A DNA stretch of 9,417 nt from Ignavibacteriales bacterium (GCA_007280825.1 QYQI01000116.1:1-9417), one strand, 5' to 3'; positions 1-7,532 are shown, counted from the first letter of the stretch. Translations and numbers: made by a program. Notes: generated by a model not told the origin, from the sequence alone.

Positions 1-252
1 CTAATTGATAGAGCTCCAAAAGGATTACATGAAAGAGTAGAAGATATTGTGAAAAATATACCGGAAGTAAAACAATTTCATGATATAAAAGTCCGCGAAT
101 CCGGTCCGTACAAATTTGTTGATTTAAATATTCATGTTGATAAAAATATGACCATAGATCAAGCGCACGAAATTTCGCACATGGTTGAAGAAGCAATCAG
201 CAGTAGAATTAAAAATGTAAAAGTGATGGTTCATACAGAACCGGAAAATTAA
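1..252 (+). CDS. Cation diffusion facilitator (CDF) metal transporter, C-terminal fragment
   Basis: The reading frame is open from base 1 and ends at TAA 250-252, giving 83 residues of a protein whose transmembrane part lies upstream of the window. The fragment opens with LIDRAP, the usual end of the last CDF membrane region. It continues as the soluble cytoplasmic dimerisation domain (ZT_dimer type). Histidines at fragment residues 45 (NIHVD), 56 and 60 (AHEISH) and 78, followed by E80 (VHTEP), match the positions of the cytoplasmic zinc-binding residues known from E. coli YiiP, with Glu where YiiP has Asp. The family exports Zn2+, Fe2+, Mn2+, Co2+ or Cd2+ by proton antiport across the inner membrane. 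Substrate specificity lies in membrane residues not visible here, so the metal cannot be named. A GTG at 49 is in frame but is not a real start, because the homology continues upstream of it. Confidence 0.88.
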   Translation, partial: LIDRAPKGLHERVEDIVKNIPEVKQFHDIKVRESGPYKFVDLNIHVDKNMTIDQAHEISHMVEEAISSRIKNVKVMVHTEPEN

Positions 253-337
253 ATTGAACTAACCCATCACAGACCTCGTTATCTATAGTAAACAGATGCA
301 ATAGTTATAATGTTAGAATCCAACCAACAGAATTATT

Positions 338-372
338 AAATTTGGCGTGCAAATTTGCACACGCTCAAATTT
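338..372. promoter_or_regulatory. Imperfect 35-base palindrome upstream of aceE (operator or terminator)
   Basis: The outer arms AAATTTG (338-344) and CAAATTT (366-372) pair, then GCGTG (345-349) pairs with CACGC (360-364), with one unpaired T at 365. The centre holds the self-complementary octamer CAAATTTG (350-357). The octamer recurs exactly at 366-373 and as TAAATTTG at 337-344, so three near-copies are spaced by 13 and 16 bases. The structure ends 46 bases before the aceE start and is followed by a short T-rich run (370-378). It could be an operator for aceE or a hairpin terminator for the CDF gene. The sequence alone does not decide. The rest of 253-418 shows nothing clear beyond the aceE ribosome binding site. 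Confidence 0.4.
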
Positions 373-418
373 GTTTTCCTATTATCAATTAGATTGAAGA
401 GAAAAAGGATTATATACA

Positions 419-3097
419 ATGAACGAAAATAATAAAAACGGATATTCTGGCTTAGATGAAATTGAAGTCCGTGAATGGTTGGAATCATTAGAATATGTAT
501 TGCAATCAGGCGGACCGGAAAAAGTTAGAGAACTGTTACATAATCTTGATACGTACGCACACGAATCCGGTGTTGATCTTCCGTTCACTGCAAACACACC
601 TCACATAAATACAATACCAAAAGAACAAGAACCTCCTTTCCCCGGCGGAAGAGAAATTGAACGCCGCATTAAAAGTTTGATTCGCTGGAATGCTATGGCA
701 ATGGTTGTCAGAGCAAACAAAGAAGAAGCAGGAATAGGCGGACATATTTCTACTTACGCATCGGCGGCAACTCTTTACGAGATTGGGTTCAATCATTTCT
801 TTCGCGGTAAAGACGGTGACTCGGAAGGAGATATAATTTATTTTCAAGGGCATGCATCACCGGGAATTTATGCTCGCGCTTTTCTTGAAGGAAGAATTTC
901 GAAAGAACAATTAGAAAATTTTAGAAGAGAATTAAAACCCGGCGGCGGGCTTTCTTCTTATCCGCATCCATGGCTTATGCCGGACTTCTGGGAATTTCCA
1001 ACTGTATCAATGGGACTTGGACCAATTCAAGCAATCTATCAAGCGAGATTTAACAGATATCTTGAAGACCGCGGATTGAAGAAAGTTAGCGATCAAAAAG
1101 TTTGGGCGTTTCTTGGTGATGGTGAAACAGATGAACCTGAAGCACTTGGTGCAATTTCATTAGCATCACGAGAGAAGCTTGATAATTTAATTTTTGTCAT
1201 CAATTGCAACCTACAAAGATTAGACGGACCGGTTCGCGGTAATGGAAATATAGTTCAAGAACTTGAAGCAAATTTCCGTGGTGCGGGATGGAATGTTATT
1301 AAAGTAATTTGGGGAAGTGATTGGGATCCTTTACTTGTTGCTGATAAATCAGGATTGCTAATTAAAAGAATGAATGAAATTCTTGACGGCGAATCTCAAA
1401 ATTATATTGTGCACGATGGAAAATATATCAGGGAAAATTTCTTTGGTAAATATCCGGAAATCCAAAAACTTGTTGAAAAATATACCAATGAACAATTGGA
1501 AAAAATGAAACGCGGCGGGCACGATCCGGAAAAAGTTTATGCCGCTTACAAAGCTGCTGTTGAACATAAAGGTGCACCTACTGTTATTCTTGCAAAGACA
1601 GTTAAAGGTTACGGACTTGGCGAAGCAGGTGAAGGAAAGAATATCACCCATCAGCAGAAAAAAATGAACGAAGAAGAGCTGAAAGAATTTAGAACACGAT
1701 TCTCAATTCCTATCAGCGATGATGAAATTGCGAAAACACCATTCTACCGTCCGCCGGAAGATTCGGCCGAAATCAAATATTTAAAAGAAAGAAGAAAAGC
1801 TCTCGGCGGTTACGTTCCTAAAAGAGTTACTAAAGCAACTCCGCTTAAAACTCCTTCGGAAGAATTATTTGAAGAATTTTATTCGGGTACGGCAGGACGT
1901 GAAGTTTCAACAACAATGGTGTTCGTAAAAATTCTGTCAAAACTTTTACGTGATAAAGAACTCGGTCATTTAATCGTTCCGATTGTTCCAGACGAAGCGC
2001 GTACATTCGGAATGGAAGCTTTGTTCAGACAAGTTGGAATTTATTCTCACCCGGGACAATTATATGAACCGGTTGACAAAGACAGCTTGCTATATTATAA
2101 AGAAGCGAAGAACGGACAAATCCTTGAAGAAGGAATTACCGAAGCCGGTTCGATGTCGTCTTTCATCGCCGCCGGAACTTCTTATGCAACTCACGGCATC
2201 AATACAATTCCGTTCTTTACATATTATTCTATGTTTGGCTTCCAAAGATTTGGTGATCTTGCATGGGCTGCCGGCGATATGCGATGTAAAGGATTTTTAC
2301 TTGGTGCAACAGCAGGACGCACAACACTTGCAGGTGAAGGTTTACAGCATCAAGACGGAAATAGTCACTTGCTAGCATATACAATTCCCAATGTTGTTGC
2401 TTACGATCCCGCGTTTGCTTACGAGCTTGCTGTAATTATTCGTGATGGAATTTACCGCATGTACGAAAAACAAGAGAATGTTTATTACTACATCACGATT
2501 ATGAATGAGAATTATGCCCAGCCTGAAATGCCGAAAGATATTAAGGATGGAATATTAAAAGGAATGTATAAATTGAGAGCGAGCGGAGTTAGGGATCAAA
2601 AAGTAAAAGCTCACTTGCTCGGCAGCGGAACAATTTTAAACGAAGTAATCAAAGCGCAAGAAATTCTTGAGAGTAAATACAATGTCTCAGCCGATATTTG
2701 GAGTGTAACCAGTTACAAAAATTTACATCTTGATGCACAAGAAGCAGAGCGTTGGAATATGTTTCATCCGGATAAAGAAGCACGGGTTCCTTATATCTCT
2801 CAAGTTACAAAAGGTGAGAGTGGAGTTTTTATTTCTGCTTCCGATTATGTTCAGTTATCAAGCGATGCTATTGCAAAATGGCTGCCGGGTCCGCTTCATT
2901 CTCTCGGCACATTCGGATTTGGCAGAAGTGAAGGAAGAACGTCTTTGCGTGATTTCTTCGAAGTAGATGCAAAACATATTGTTTACGCAACACTTTATTC
3001 TTTGATGAAAGAAGGAAAGATAAAAGCAGAAGTTGTAAAAAAAGCGGCGAAGGATTTGGAAATTAATCCGGATAAAAAGAATCCGGCAAAAGCATAA
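419..3097 (+). CDS. aceE: Pyruvate dehydrogenase E1 component, homodimeric AceE type
   Basis: This 892-residue protein is a full-length AceE (E. coli has 887). It performs the thiamine-diphosphate-dependent decarboxylation of pyruvate and reductive acetylation of the E2 lipoyl group in the cytoplasm. The N-terminal 50 residues resemble the E2-binding segment. The ThDP motif begins GDGETDEPE at residues 233-241 and continues to NCNLQRLDGPV at 262-272. Residues matching known E. coli active-site positions are present: H109 (106), H145 (142), H411 (407), E526 (522), E575 (571, the ThDP-activating glutamate) and H644 (640). One nearby change is N648, where E. coli has His in GHSH. Domain order is the ThDP pyrophosphate domain (about 80-470), the pyrimidine domain (about 490-700) and a C-terminal domain. 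The ATG is preceded by AAAGGA at 404-409, a good ribosome binding site 9 bases away. aceF follows after 109 bases on the same strand. Confidence 0.97.
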   Translation: MNENNKNGYSGLDEIEVREWLESLEYVLQSGGPEKVRELLHNLDTYAHESGVDLPFTANTPHINTIPKEQEPPFPGGREIERRIKSLIRWNAMAMVVRANKEEAGIGGHISTYASAATLYEIGFNHFFRGKDGDSEGDIIYFQGHASPGIYARAFLEGRISKEQLENFRRELKPGGGLSSYPHPWLMPDFWEFPTVSMGLGPIQAIYQARFNRYLEDRGLKKVSDQKVWAFLGDGETDEPEALGAISLASREKLDNLIFVINCNLQRLDGPVRGNGNIVQELEANFRGAGWNVIKVIWGSDWDPLLVADKSGLLIKRMNEILDGESQNYIVHDGKYIRENFFGKYPEIQKLVEKYTNEQLEKMKRGGHDPEKVYAAYKAAVEHKGAPTVILAKTVKGYGLGEAGEGKNITHQQKKMNEEELKEFRTRFSIPISDDEIAKTPFYRPPEDSAEIKYLKERRKALGGYVPKRVTKATPLKTPSEELFEEFYSGTAGREVSTTMVFVKILSKLLRDKELGHLIVPIVPDEARTFGMEALFRQVGIYSHPGQLYEPVDKDSLLYYKEAKNGQILEEGITEAGSMSSFIAAGTSYATHGINTIPFFTYYSMFGFQRFGDLAWAAGDMRCKGFLLGATAGRTTLAGEGLQHQDGNSHLLAYTIPNVVAYDPAFAYELAVIIRDGIYRMYEKQENVYYYITIMNENYAQPEMPKDIKDGILKGMYKLRASGVRDQKVKAHLLGSGTILNEVIKAQEILESKYNVSADIWSVTSYKNLHLDAQEAERWNMFHPDKEARVPYISQVTKGESGVFISASDYVQLSSDAIAKWLPGPLHSLGTFGFGRSEGRTSLRDFFEVDAKHIVYATLYSLMKEGKIKAEVVKKAAKDLEINPDKKNPAKA

Positions 3098-3113
3098 AAT
3101 ATTCATTGTTATT

Positions 3114-3190
3114 ACGATCCCGAATTTATTCGGGAGAAGTAATTTTATATAAAGATTGCTTCTCCCGACAAGTCGGGACTCGCAATGACA
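3114..3190. repeat. Dispersed palindromic (REP-like) element between aceE and aceF
   Basis: The aceE-aceF gap is almost entirely inverted repeats. CCCGAAT (3119-3125) pairs with ATTCGGG (3128-3134). CGGGAGAAG (3131-3139) pairs with CTTCTCCCG (3159-3167). CCCGAC (3164-3169) pairs with GTCGGG (3172-3177). ATTGC (3155-3159) pairs with GCAAT (3182-3186). The stems overlap, so alternative folds compete. On the minus strand the right half reads GTCATTGCGAG, then the CCCGAC hairpin, then GAAGCAATC, which resembles dispersed repeats common between genes in many bacterial genomes. There is no long U-tract, so it is not a classic terminator. It could stabilise the aceE message or reduce expression of aceF relative to aceE. 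Confidence 0.7.
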
Positions 3191-3206
3191 CTTAAAGGAA
3201 AAGGAA

Positions 3207-4625
3207 ATGATTGTAGATTTTAGATTACCGCATCTTGGAGATAATATTCATTCGGCGGATGTAATTAAAGTACTTGTTAAAGAAGGCGACATTATTAATG
3301 CAGATGAAGTTGTTGTTGAGATCGAAACAGATAAAGCAACGGTTGAGATCCCATCAGATGTATCCGGGATTGTAAAAAAAGTTTATGTGAAAAACGGACA
3401 GAAAGCAAATGTGGGCGAGCCGTTGGTAGCTATTGAAGTCAGCAGTTCGCAGCTCGCCTCGCCTTCGACGAGTCGAAGCGGGTTAGCAGTTAGCAGTGAG
3501 AAGGAAGAGGTTGGAAAAGAAAAGGAATCAGAAATAAGAAATAAGAAATCAGAAGGAGAACTCGTAGTAGAACCAGCCGTCAACAACCAATCACTAATCA
3601 CTAGTAACCGACCGCTGATCACAGAAAACGAACAATCTTCAATTCCTTCACCAATAGATCTTATTCACCATCTGCCGAAAATTATTACAGTACCAAAAAA
3701 TATTTCTAAAGTTGTAGTTCCTGCGGCACCTTCGGTAAGAAGATTTGCACGTGAGATCGGAGTTGATATTTCACTAGTAAGAGGAAGCGGAACGAACGGC
3801 AGAATCTCGATTGAAGATGTTAAAACTTATGCGAAAAATTTGAACGAAAAGATTCAGCAAGGTGCGTTCTCGTCCGGTGGTATTGGAGTTGTAAAAGAAT
3901 CGCTTCCCGATTTTTCGAAGTGGGGAGAGATAGAACGCCAGCCAATGAGCAACATCCGAAGAAAGACGGCAGAGCATTTATCATATTCATGGTCAACTGT
4001 TCCGCATGTAACTCAATTTGATAAAGCAGATATAACTGAACTAGAAAATTTGCGGAAGCAATTCGGGAAAAAAATTATTGAGGCGGGCGGCAAATTAACT
4101 GTAACTGCAATTCTTCTTAAAGTAATTGCATCAGCATTTAAAGTTTTTCCTCAATTCAACACAAGTGTTGATGTGGATAAGAGCGAGATCATATTCAAAA
4201 AATTTATAAATGTTGGTGTTGCCGTTGATACTGATCGGGGATTGCTTGTACCGGTAATTAGAAATGTAGATAAGAAAAATATCATTCAGCTTTCAATTGA
4301 ACTTCAGGAAGTTTCTAAAAAAGCACGCAATAAAAAACTTTCTCTTGAAGAAATGCAAGGAGGTTGTTTTACAATTTCCAATCTTGGCGGAATTGGCGGA
4401 ACGTATTTCACTCCGATTGTTAACTCGCCTGAAGTTGCAATTCTTGGTGTTTCAAAATCGTCTTATGAACCGGTTTACATAAACGAAAAATTTGAACCGC
4501 GATTGATCATGCCGTTATCACTTTCGTACGATCATCGAATAATAGATGGAGCCGATGGAATTAGATTTTTGAGATGGGTCGTTAACGCTCTTGAAAATCC
4601 TTTCTTACTTTCACTTGAAGGATGA
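3207..4625 (+). CDS. aceF: Pyruvate dehydrogenase E2, dihydrolipoamide acetyltransferase, single lipoyl domain
   Basis: This 472-residue protein carries the acetyl group from E1 on a swinging lipoyl arm and transfers it to CoA. It also forms the structural core of the complex. Residues 1-77 are one biotinyl/lipoyl domain with the lipoylated lysine at K43 (ETDKATVE). Residues about 78-171 are a charged, Ser/Glu/Lys-rich linker with an odd repeat origin described separately. Residues about 172-212 are the peripheral subunit-binding domain (APSVRRFAREIGVD to GRISIEDVK) that docks E1 or E3. Residues about 240-472 are the catalytic domain with the YDHRIIDGADG motif, giving catalytic H443 and D447. 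AAAGGA at 3194-3199 lies 7 bases before the ATG. E. coli AceF has three lipoyl domains, while this one has one, like many other bacteria. A 2-oxoglutarate or branched-chain E2 is less likely because it sits directly after aceE. Confidence 0.95.
   Translation: MIVDFRLPHLGDNIHSADVIKVLVKEGDIINADEVVVEIETDKATVEIPSDVSGIVKKVYVKNGQKANVGEPLVAIEVSSSQLASPSTSRSGLAVSSEKEEVGKEKESEIRNKKSEGELVVEPAVNNQSLITSNRPLITENEQSSIPSPIDLIHHLPKIITVPKNISKVVVPAAPSVRRFAREIGVDISLVRGSGTNGRISIEDVKTYAKNLNEKIQQGAFSSGGIGVVKESLPDFSKWGEIERQPMSNIRRKTAEHLSYSWSTVPHVTQFDKADITELENLRKQFGKKIIEAGGKLTVTAILLKVIASAFKVFPQFNTSVDVDKSEIIFKKFINVGVAVDTDRGLLVPVIRNVDKKNIIQLSIELQEVSKKARNKKLSLEEMQGGCFTISNLGGIGGTYFTPIVNSPEVAILGVSKSSYEPVYINEKFEPRLIMPLSLSYDHRIIDGADGIRFLRWVVNALENPFLLSLEG
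3438..3606. repeat. Degenerate heptanucleotide repeat tracts inside the aceF linker
   Basis: Four separate tracts with a 7-base period lie in the linker-coding region. Tract A (3438-3458) reads GTCAGCA, GTTCGCA, GCTCGCC. Tract B (3482-3502) has GTTAGCA twice, then GTGAGAA. Tract C (3524-3551) reads GGAATCA, GAAATAA twice, then GAAATCA. Tract D (3586-3606) reads ACCAATC, ACTAATC, ACTAGTA. A hairpin sits between A and B, with CTTCGAC at 3463-3469 and GTCGAAG at 3472-3478. Seven is not a multiple of three, so each tract is read in all three frames in turn. Tract D and its 3' side therefore give a weak 7-residue protein repeat (QSLITSN, RPLITEN). Such heptamer tracts resemble the short tandemly repeated repetitive sequences described between genes in cyanobacteria. 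Here they stay in frame inside a gene. Confidence 0.72.
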
Positions 4626-4678
4626 TTTTTGATGTTGAGATGTTGTAATTTGTCCCTACTTGTCGGGATGCAACGTCT
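4626..4678. repeat. Short palindromic repeat in the convergent aceF/SDR gap
   Basis: This 53-base gap separates two converging stop codons. It contains TCCC (4653-4656) and GGGA (4665-4668) around TACTTGTC, flanked by GTTG (4642-4645) and CAAC (4671-4674). The 11-base word ACTTGTCGGGA at 4658-4668 also occurs on the minus strand in the aceE-aceF gap (3163-3173), which ties the two elements to one repeat family. It may serve as a weak bidirectional transcription terminator, but no strong stem with a T-tract is visible. Confidence 0.45.
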
Positions 4679-5338
4679 TTACTCTGCAACTTTTCTGAGA
4701 TCAGCACATTCCAAAATATTTTTATTGTAACCATTTAGTACCGAATTAATCATTGCCTTACCAACTTCTTCAAGGGTAATAACATATTTTGGAAAAAGTT
4801 TTTCAAAAACCGGATAAAATGGAGCGAGTACTTTATATATTTTGTAAGTGTTCAATAATCCTTTTGTGGGCTGAATATAACCGGGTCTAAACATATAAGC
4901 TGCTTTGAAAGGAAGTTTCAACAAATCATTTTCTGTCTTACCTTTTACGCGTCCCCACATGCTTCTTCCTTTTTCGGTGCTGTCGGTTCCAACTCCCGAT
5001 ACATAAGTAAAAACCATTGCCGGATTTAGTCTTTGAAGTGTATTTGCAAAGTTCATTGTTAAATCATAAGTGATGTGCTTATACTCCTCTTCCTTTTTCC
5101 CGACCGAAGAAACTCCTGCGCAGAAGTAGCATGCGTTATATCCTGATAGTTGACTTTCGACCTGCGATAAATCAAAAAAATCTTTATGAATGATTTCTTT
5201 TAGTTTATCGTGCATAACTCCGCATGGTTTTCTATTTATTACAAGTACTGATACAACATGGGGATGTTTAAGGCACTCATAAAGAACACCCTCGCCAACC
5301 ATACCGGTTGAACCGGTTATTATAGTTTTAATTTTCAT
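4679..5338 (-). CDS. NAD(P)-binding Rossmann-fold protein, atypical short-chain dehydrogenase/epimerase family
   Basis: This 219-residue cytoplasmic protein begins with a dinucleotide-binding strand and loop, TGSTGMVGEG at residues 8-17, which fits the GxxGxxG pattern of extended and atypical SDRs. Further family marks are CAGVSS (73-78), TYVSGVGTDSTE (111-122) and RPGYIQPTKG (151-160). Where SDR enzymes have the catalytic Tyr-x-x-x-Lys, this protein has W128-G-R-V-K132, so the usual proton donor is missing. The protein may be an enzyme with a different mechanism, an NAD(P)-binding regulator (compare TIP30/HTATIP2-like proteins), or inactive. The substrate is unknown. The ATG lies 12 bases after the stop codon of the DUF5916 gene on the same strand, so the two are probably co-transcribed. 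No strong ribosome binding site is visible. Confidence 0.82.
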   Translation of the reverse strand: MKIKTIITGSTGMVGEGVLYECLKHPHVVSVLVINRKPCGVMHDKLKEIIHKDFFDLSQVESQLSGYNACYFCAGVSSVGKKEEEYKHITYDLTMNFANTLQRLNPAMVFTYVSGVGTDSTEKGRSMWGRVKGKTENDLLKLPFKAAYMFRPGYIQPTKGLLNTYKIYKVLAPFYPVFEKLFPKYVITLEEVGKAMINSVLNGYNKNILECADLRKVAE

Positions 5339-5350
5339 AATGATAAAAAA

Positions 5351-7528
5351 TTAATTTCTCCACAAGTAAGACATCTTAAAGAAGAAACCTCGTTGTGCTT
5401 CAAGAAAATTATTGCTGTCAACATATCTATTTTGAAATTCATTCCATTCTGTTCTTTGATAAAGTGAACCGTAACCTAAATGAATTACTGTTCCCGGAAC
5501 GTAAGTAAATGATACTAGAAAATCAGTAAGTAATTGTCTTTTGTATTTATTGTACTCAACAATTCCGCGGAAAAAAAGATATTTATTTAGTTGGTAAGTT
5601 AATCTTTCATGAAAGATCGGGTATTCATAAATAAGTTGTGAATCGGAATCGCGGTAGAAATCAGAGAATGTAAAAGTTGAGTATGATTCAAAATTTTCCG
5701 AAAGATTATAAACCATAATTGCACTAATGCGGTTGCTCTTTCCTTGATAAGGATTTTGTGAATAGTAGATTGAATTTATTCTTTTATAAGATAACGATAC
5801 AGCAAATTGCTTAGTAAATTGACTTCCAAAACTGATTTGAAATCCGCCCGTATTAAATTTTCCGGTTAAAAATATTTCTGTTGCATAAGAATATTTCAAC
5901 TTAAAATTCCACGAACCGAGAAAAAAAGCTTGAGCTGAAACATAGTTATACGTTTCCCACATACTGCTTGGCTTATCTTGTGTTTGCGCAGAGAAAGTTT
6001 CTAAATCAATTCTTTGTATAAAGGAGGAATTAGGATAAATTTTTGGTCTTACTAGTCCGGTGAGAGCAAAAATTCCGGTTCGCGTTAAGTAGCCGGCCGC
6101 AGCATTAAAATTTTCCGAGATTTCTTTTCCGGTAAAACTGTAAAACAAATTTCTTGAATCGTAATTATAAACCAATCCTAATGCGCGCCCTCCTTGAATT
6201 TCTTGAAGAAGATTTGATTTCGAACTTGAATAGAAGGCATTCCATTCAAGAGTGCTGGCATCAGTTAGTCTTAACATACCATCAATTCCTAGAACACGAT
6301 CATAACTGTTTTTTATTTCTCTGTCTGTAAAAACTCCGCCGATATAACTATCATCCGAGAGAGAACGTTTATATCTAAGTATGGGCACATAAGAATAATC
6401 GCCTGATAATGCTGTCATATCTGAAGAAAGTCTATCCACAGCAAACATAAAAGCAATAGTATTATTTGAACTAACTTTTCCAGAAAGTTTAATTCCGGTT
6501 AACGGATTTATAATTGTTCTCGTATGAACTAAAGATATAAGCGGATCAATTTCAGATGATTTAGTTGCGGCGATATTATAAATTTCATTTCCTTCCAGAA
6601 AAAATGGTCTCTTTTCGGGAAAGTACAATTGATATCTTAAATTTACATCTACTTGTCCGGCATCAGCTTCGATTTGGCTGAAATCAGGATTGTAAGTTCC
6701 ATCGAGAATTAGATCTGAAGTAATTCCATATTTTGTAGTTAAACTTATTTCTCCTTGGTTTACATTTTTTTCTAATTGACCGGCATTGAGATTGTATTTC
6801 TGATTGTAAGTAAAAGCGGGAAGCACTTCGAACAAGGTGTAATGTTTTAAATCATAATAAACTAGAGGCATCATCTGAGTGAGAAATGCAAATCCTTTAG
6901 CCGGATCCAATTCGGGATAAGAATCATGCTCGGAGAATCTGCTAATATATCTCTCGAAGAAGATAGACATAGTAACAGGATTTCCTTCTGAATATCGGAT
7001 ACTTTTTAGCGGTATGCTTATCTCAACGCTATAACCATCCGAAAGTTTTTGTCCACCGCTATACCAGACAAAATCAGCACTAACATCTTCCTGTCCGGAT
7101 GCAAAACGGCTATCCATTTGTATTCCTAAGGGATTTACATAAAAAGCATACAGAGATTGCTGATCATTGAATGAATCAAGATTTATGCACACCCAATCAT
7201 CGGGACGAATATTATCGCGGTTAGAAACACTTGATTTTATTTTACTCGGATCCCTATCATAACAGCGGAAAGCGAAATAAAGATTCTCACTATCATAAGC
7301 AGCATAAGCTATAGTTCTTTCTGTGCCTTCTTTTCCAAAATCCGGTGCAAATGTTTTAAATCCCGAAACAGATAAAGCATCTTTCCATAATTGATCATTG
7401 AGATTACCATCTATTATAGGTGGTTTATCGGTTTTAAACGGTTTGAGATTGTCTTGTGCAGTTATTTGTTGCAAGGCAAGAAACGAAAAGGAAAAAGATA
7501 TTAATCTTATGTAGAGAATTTTTTTCAA
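5351..7528 (-). CDS. DUF5916 family protein with N-terminal CBM9-like domain, probable outer-membrane beta-barrel
   Basis: This 725-residue protein starts with a signal peptide (KK, then a hydrophobic stretch, ending ITAQ at 22-25). Residues about 30-220 form a carbohydrate-binding family 9-like beta-sandwich that opens with PPIIDGNLNDQLW (36-48). The rest is rich in alternating aromatic and polar strands, as in an outer-membrane barrel. It carries the DUF5916 hallmarks TYNPDFSQIEAD (278-289) and YFPEKRPFFLEG (302-313). It ends YLWRN, close to an aromatic terminus but without the usual final Phe. Members of this family are common in Bacteroidota and relatives, and their function is not established; sugar or peptide binding or uptake at the cell surface is inference. 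The start is TTG: no ATG or GTG lies in frame upstream before TAG (7547-7549), and the signal peptide begins right there. Confidence 0.88.
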   Translation of the reverse strand: MKKILYIRLISFSFSFLALQQITAQDNLKPFKTDKPPIIDGNLNDQLWKDALSVSGFKTFAPDFGKEGTERTIAYAAYDSENLYFAFRCYDRDPSKIKSSVSNRDNIRPDDWVCINLDSFNDQQSLYAFYVNPLGIQMDSRFASGQEDVSADFVWYSGGQKLSDGYSVEISIPLKSIRYSEGNPVTMSIFFERYISRFSEHDSYPELDPAKGFAFLTQMMPLVYYDLKHYTLFEVLPAFTYNQKYNLNAGQLEKNVNQGEISLTTKYGITSDLILDGTYNPDFSQIEADAGQVDVNLRYQLYFPEKRPFFLEGNEIYNIAATKSSEIDPLISLVHTRTIINPLTGIKLSGKVSSNNTIAFMFAVDRLSSDMTALSGDYSYVPILRYKRSLSDDSYIGGVFTDREIKNSYDRVLGIDGMLRLTDASTLEWNAFYSSSKSNLLQEIQGGRALGLVYNYDSRNLFYSFTGKEISENFNAAAGYLTRTGIFALTGLVRPKIYPNSSFIQRIDLETFSAQTQDKPSSMWETYNYVSAQAFFLGSWNFKLKYSYATEIFLTGKFNTGGFQISFGSQFTKQFAVSLSYKRINSIYYSQNPYQGKSNRISAIMVYNLSENFESYSTFTFSDFYRDSDSQLIYEYPIFHERLTYQLNKYLFFRGIVEYNKYKRQLLTDFLVSFTYVPGTVIHLGYGSLYQRTEWNEFQNRYVDSNNFLEAQRGFFFKMSYLWRN

Positions 7529-7532
7529 TTTG

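Noticed and set aside
338..379. Confident intrinsic terminator for the CDF gene
   Set aside because: The stem is interrupted by a bulge, its loop is itself palindromic, and the T-run is short and broken, so it is reported only as an ambiguous palindrome.
370..396. Bacteroidota-type promoter for aceE (TTTG at 370-373, TAGATTG at 390-396)
   Set aside because: The second box lacks one base of TAnnTTTG and the spacing is shorter than usual, so the match is no better than chance in AT-rich DNA.
1983..2375. Open frame of 130 codons on the plus strand inside aceE in another frame
   Set aside because: It overlaps the conserved catalytic part of aceE, has no recognisable domain, and lies in a region where the aceE frame is strongly conserved.
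3438..3606. Possible CRISPR array or minisatellite
   Set aside because: The units are only 7 bases, differ between tracts and have no spacers of constant length. There are no cas genes in the window.
3383..3622. Open frame of 79 codons on the minus strand inside aceF
   Set aside because: It is open because heptanucleotide repeats lack stops in this frame. Its Leu/Ile/Ser-rich product is the typical false translation of such repeats, and aceF on the other strand has clear domains on both sides.
3207..4625. E2 of the 2-oxoglutarate or branched-chain 2-oxoacid dehydrogenase complex
   Set aside because: The domain layout alone would allow it, but the gene directly follows an unambiguous aceE and no other E1 gene is near.
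4679..7528. DUF5916 and SDR genes as a new system linked to pyruvate dehydrogenase
   Set aside because: Neither protein shows a domain that connects it to 2-oxoacid metabolism. Being next to the cluster on the opposite strand is not enough evidence.
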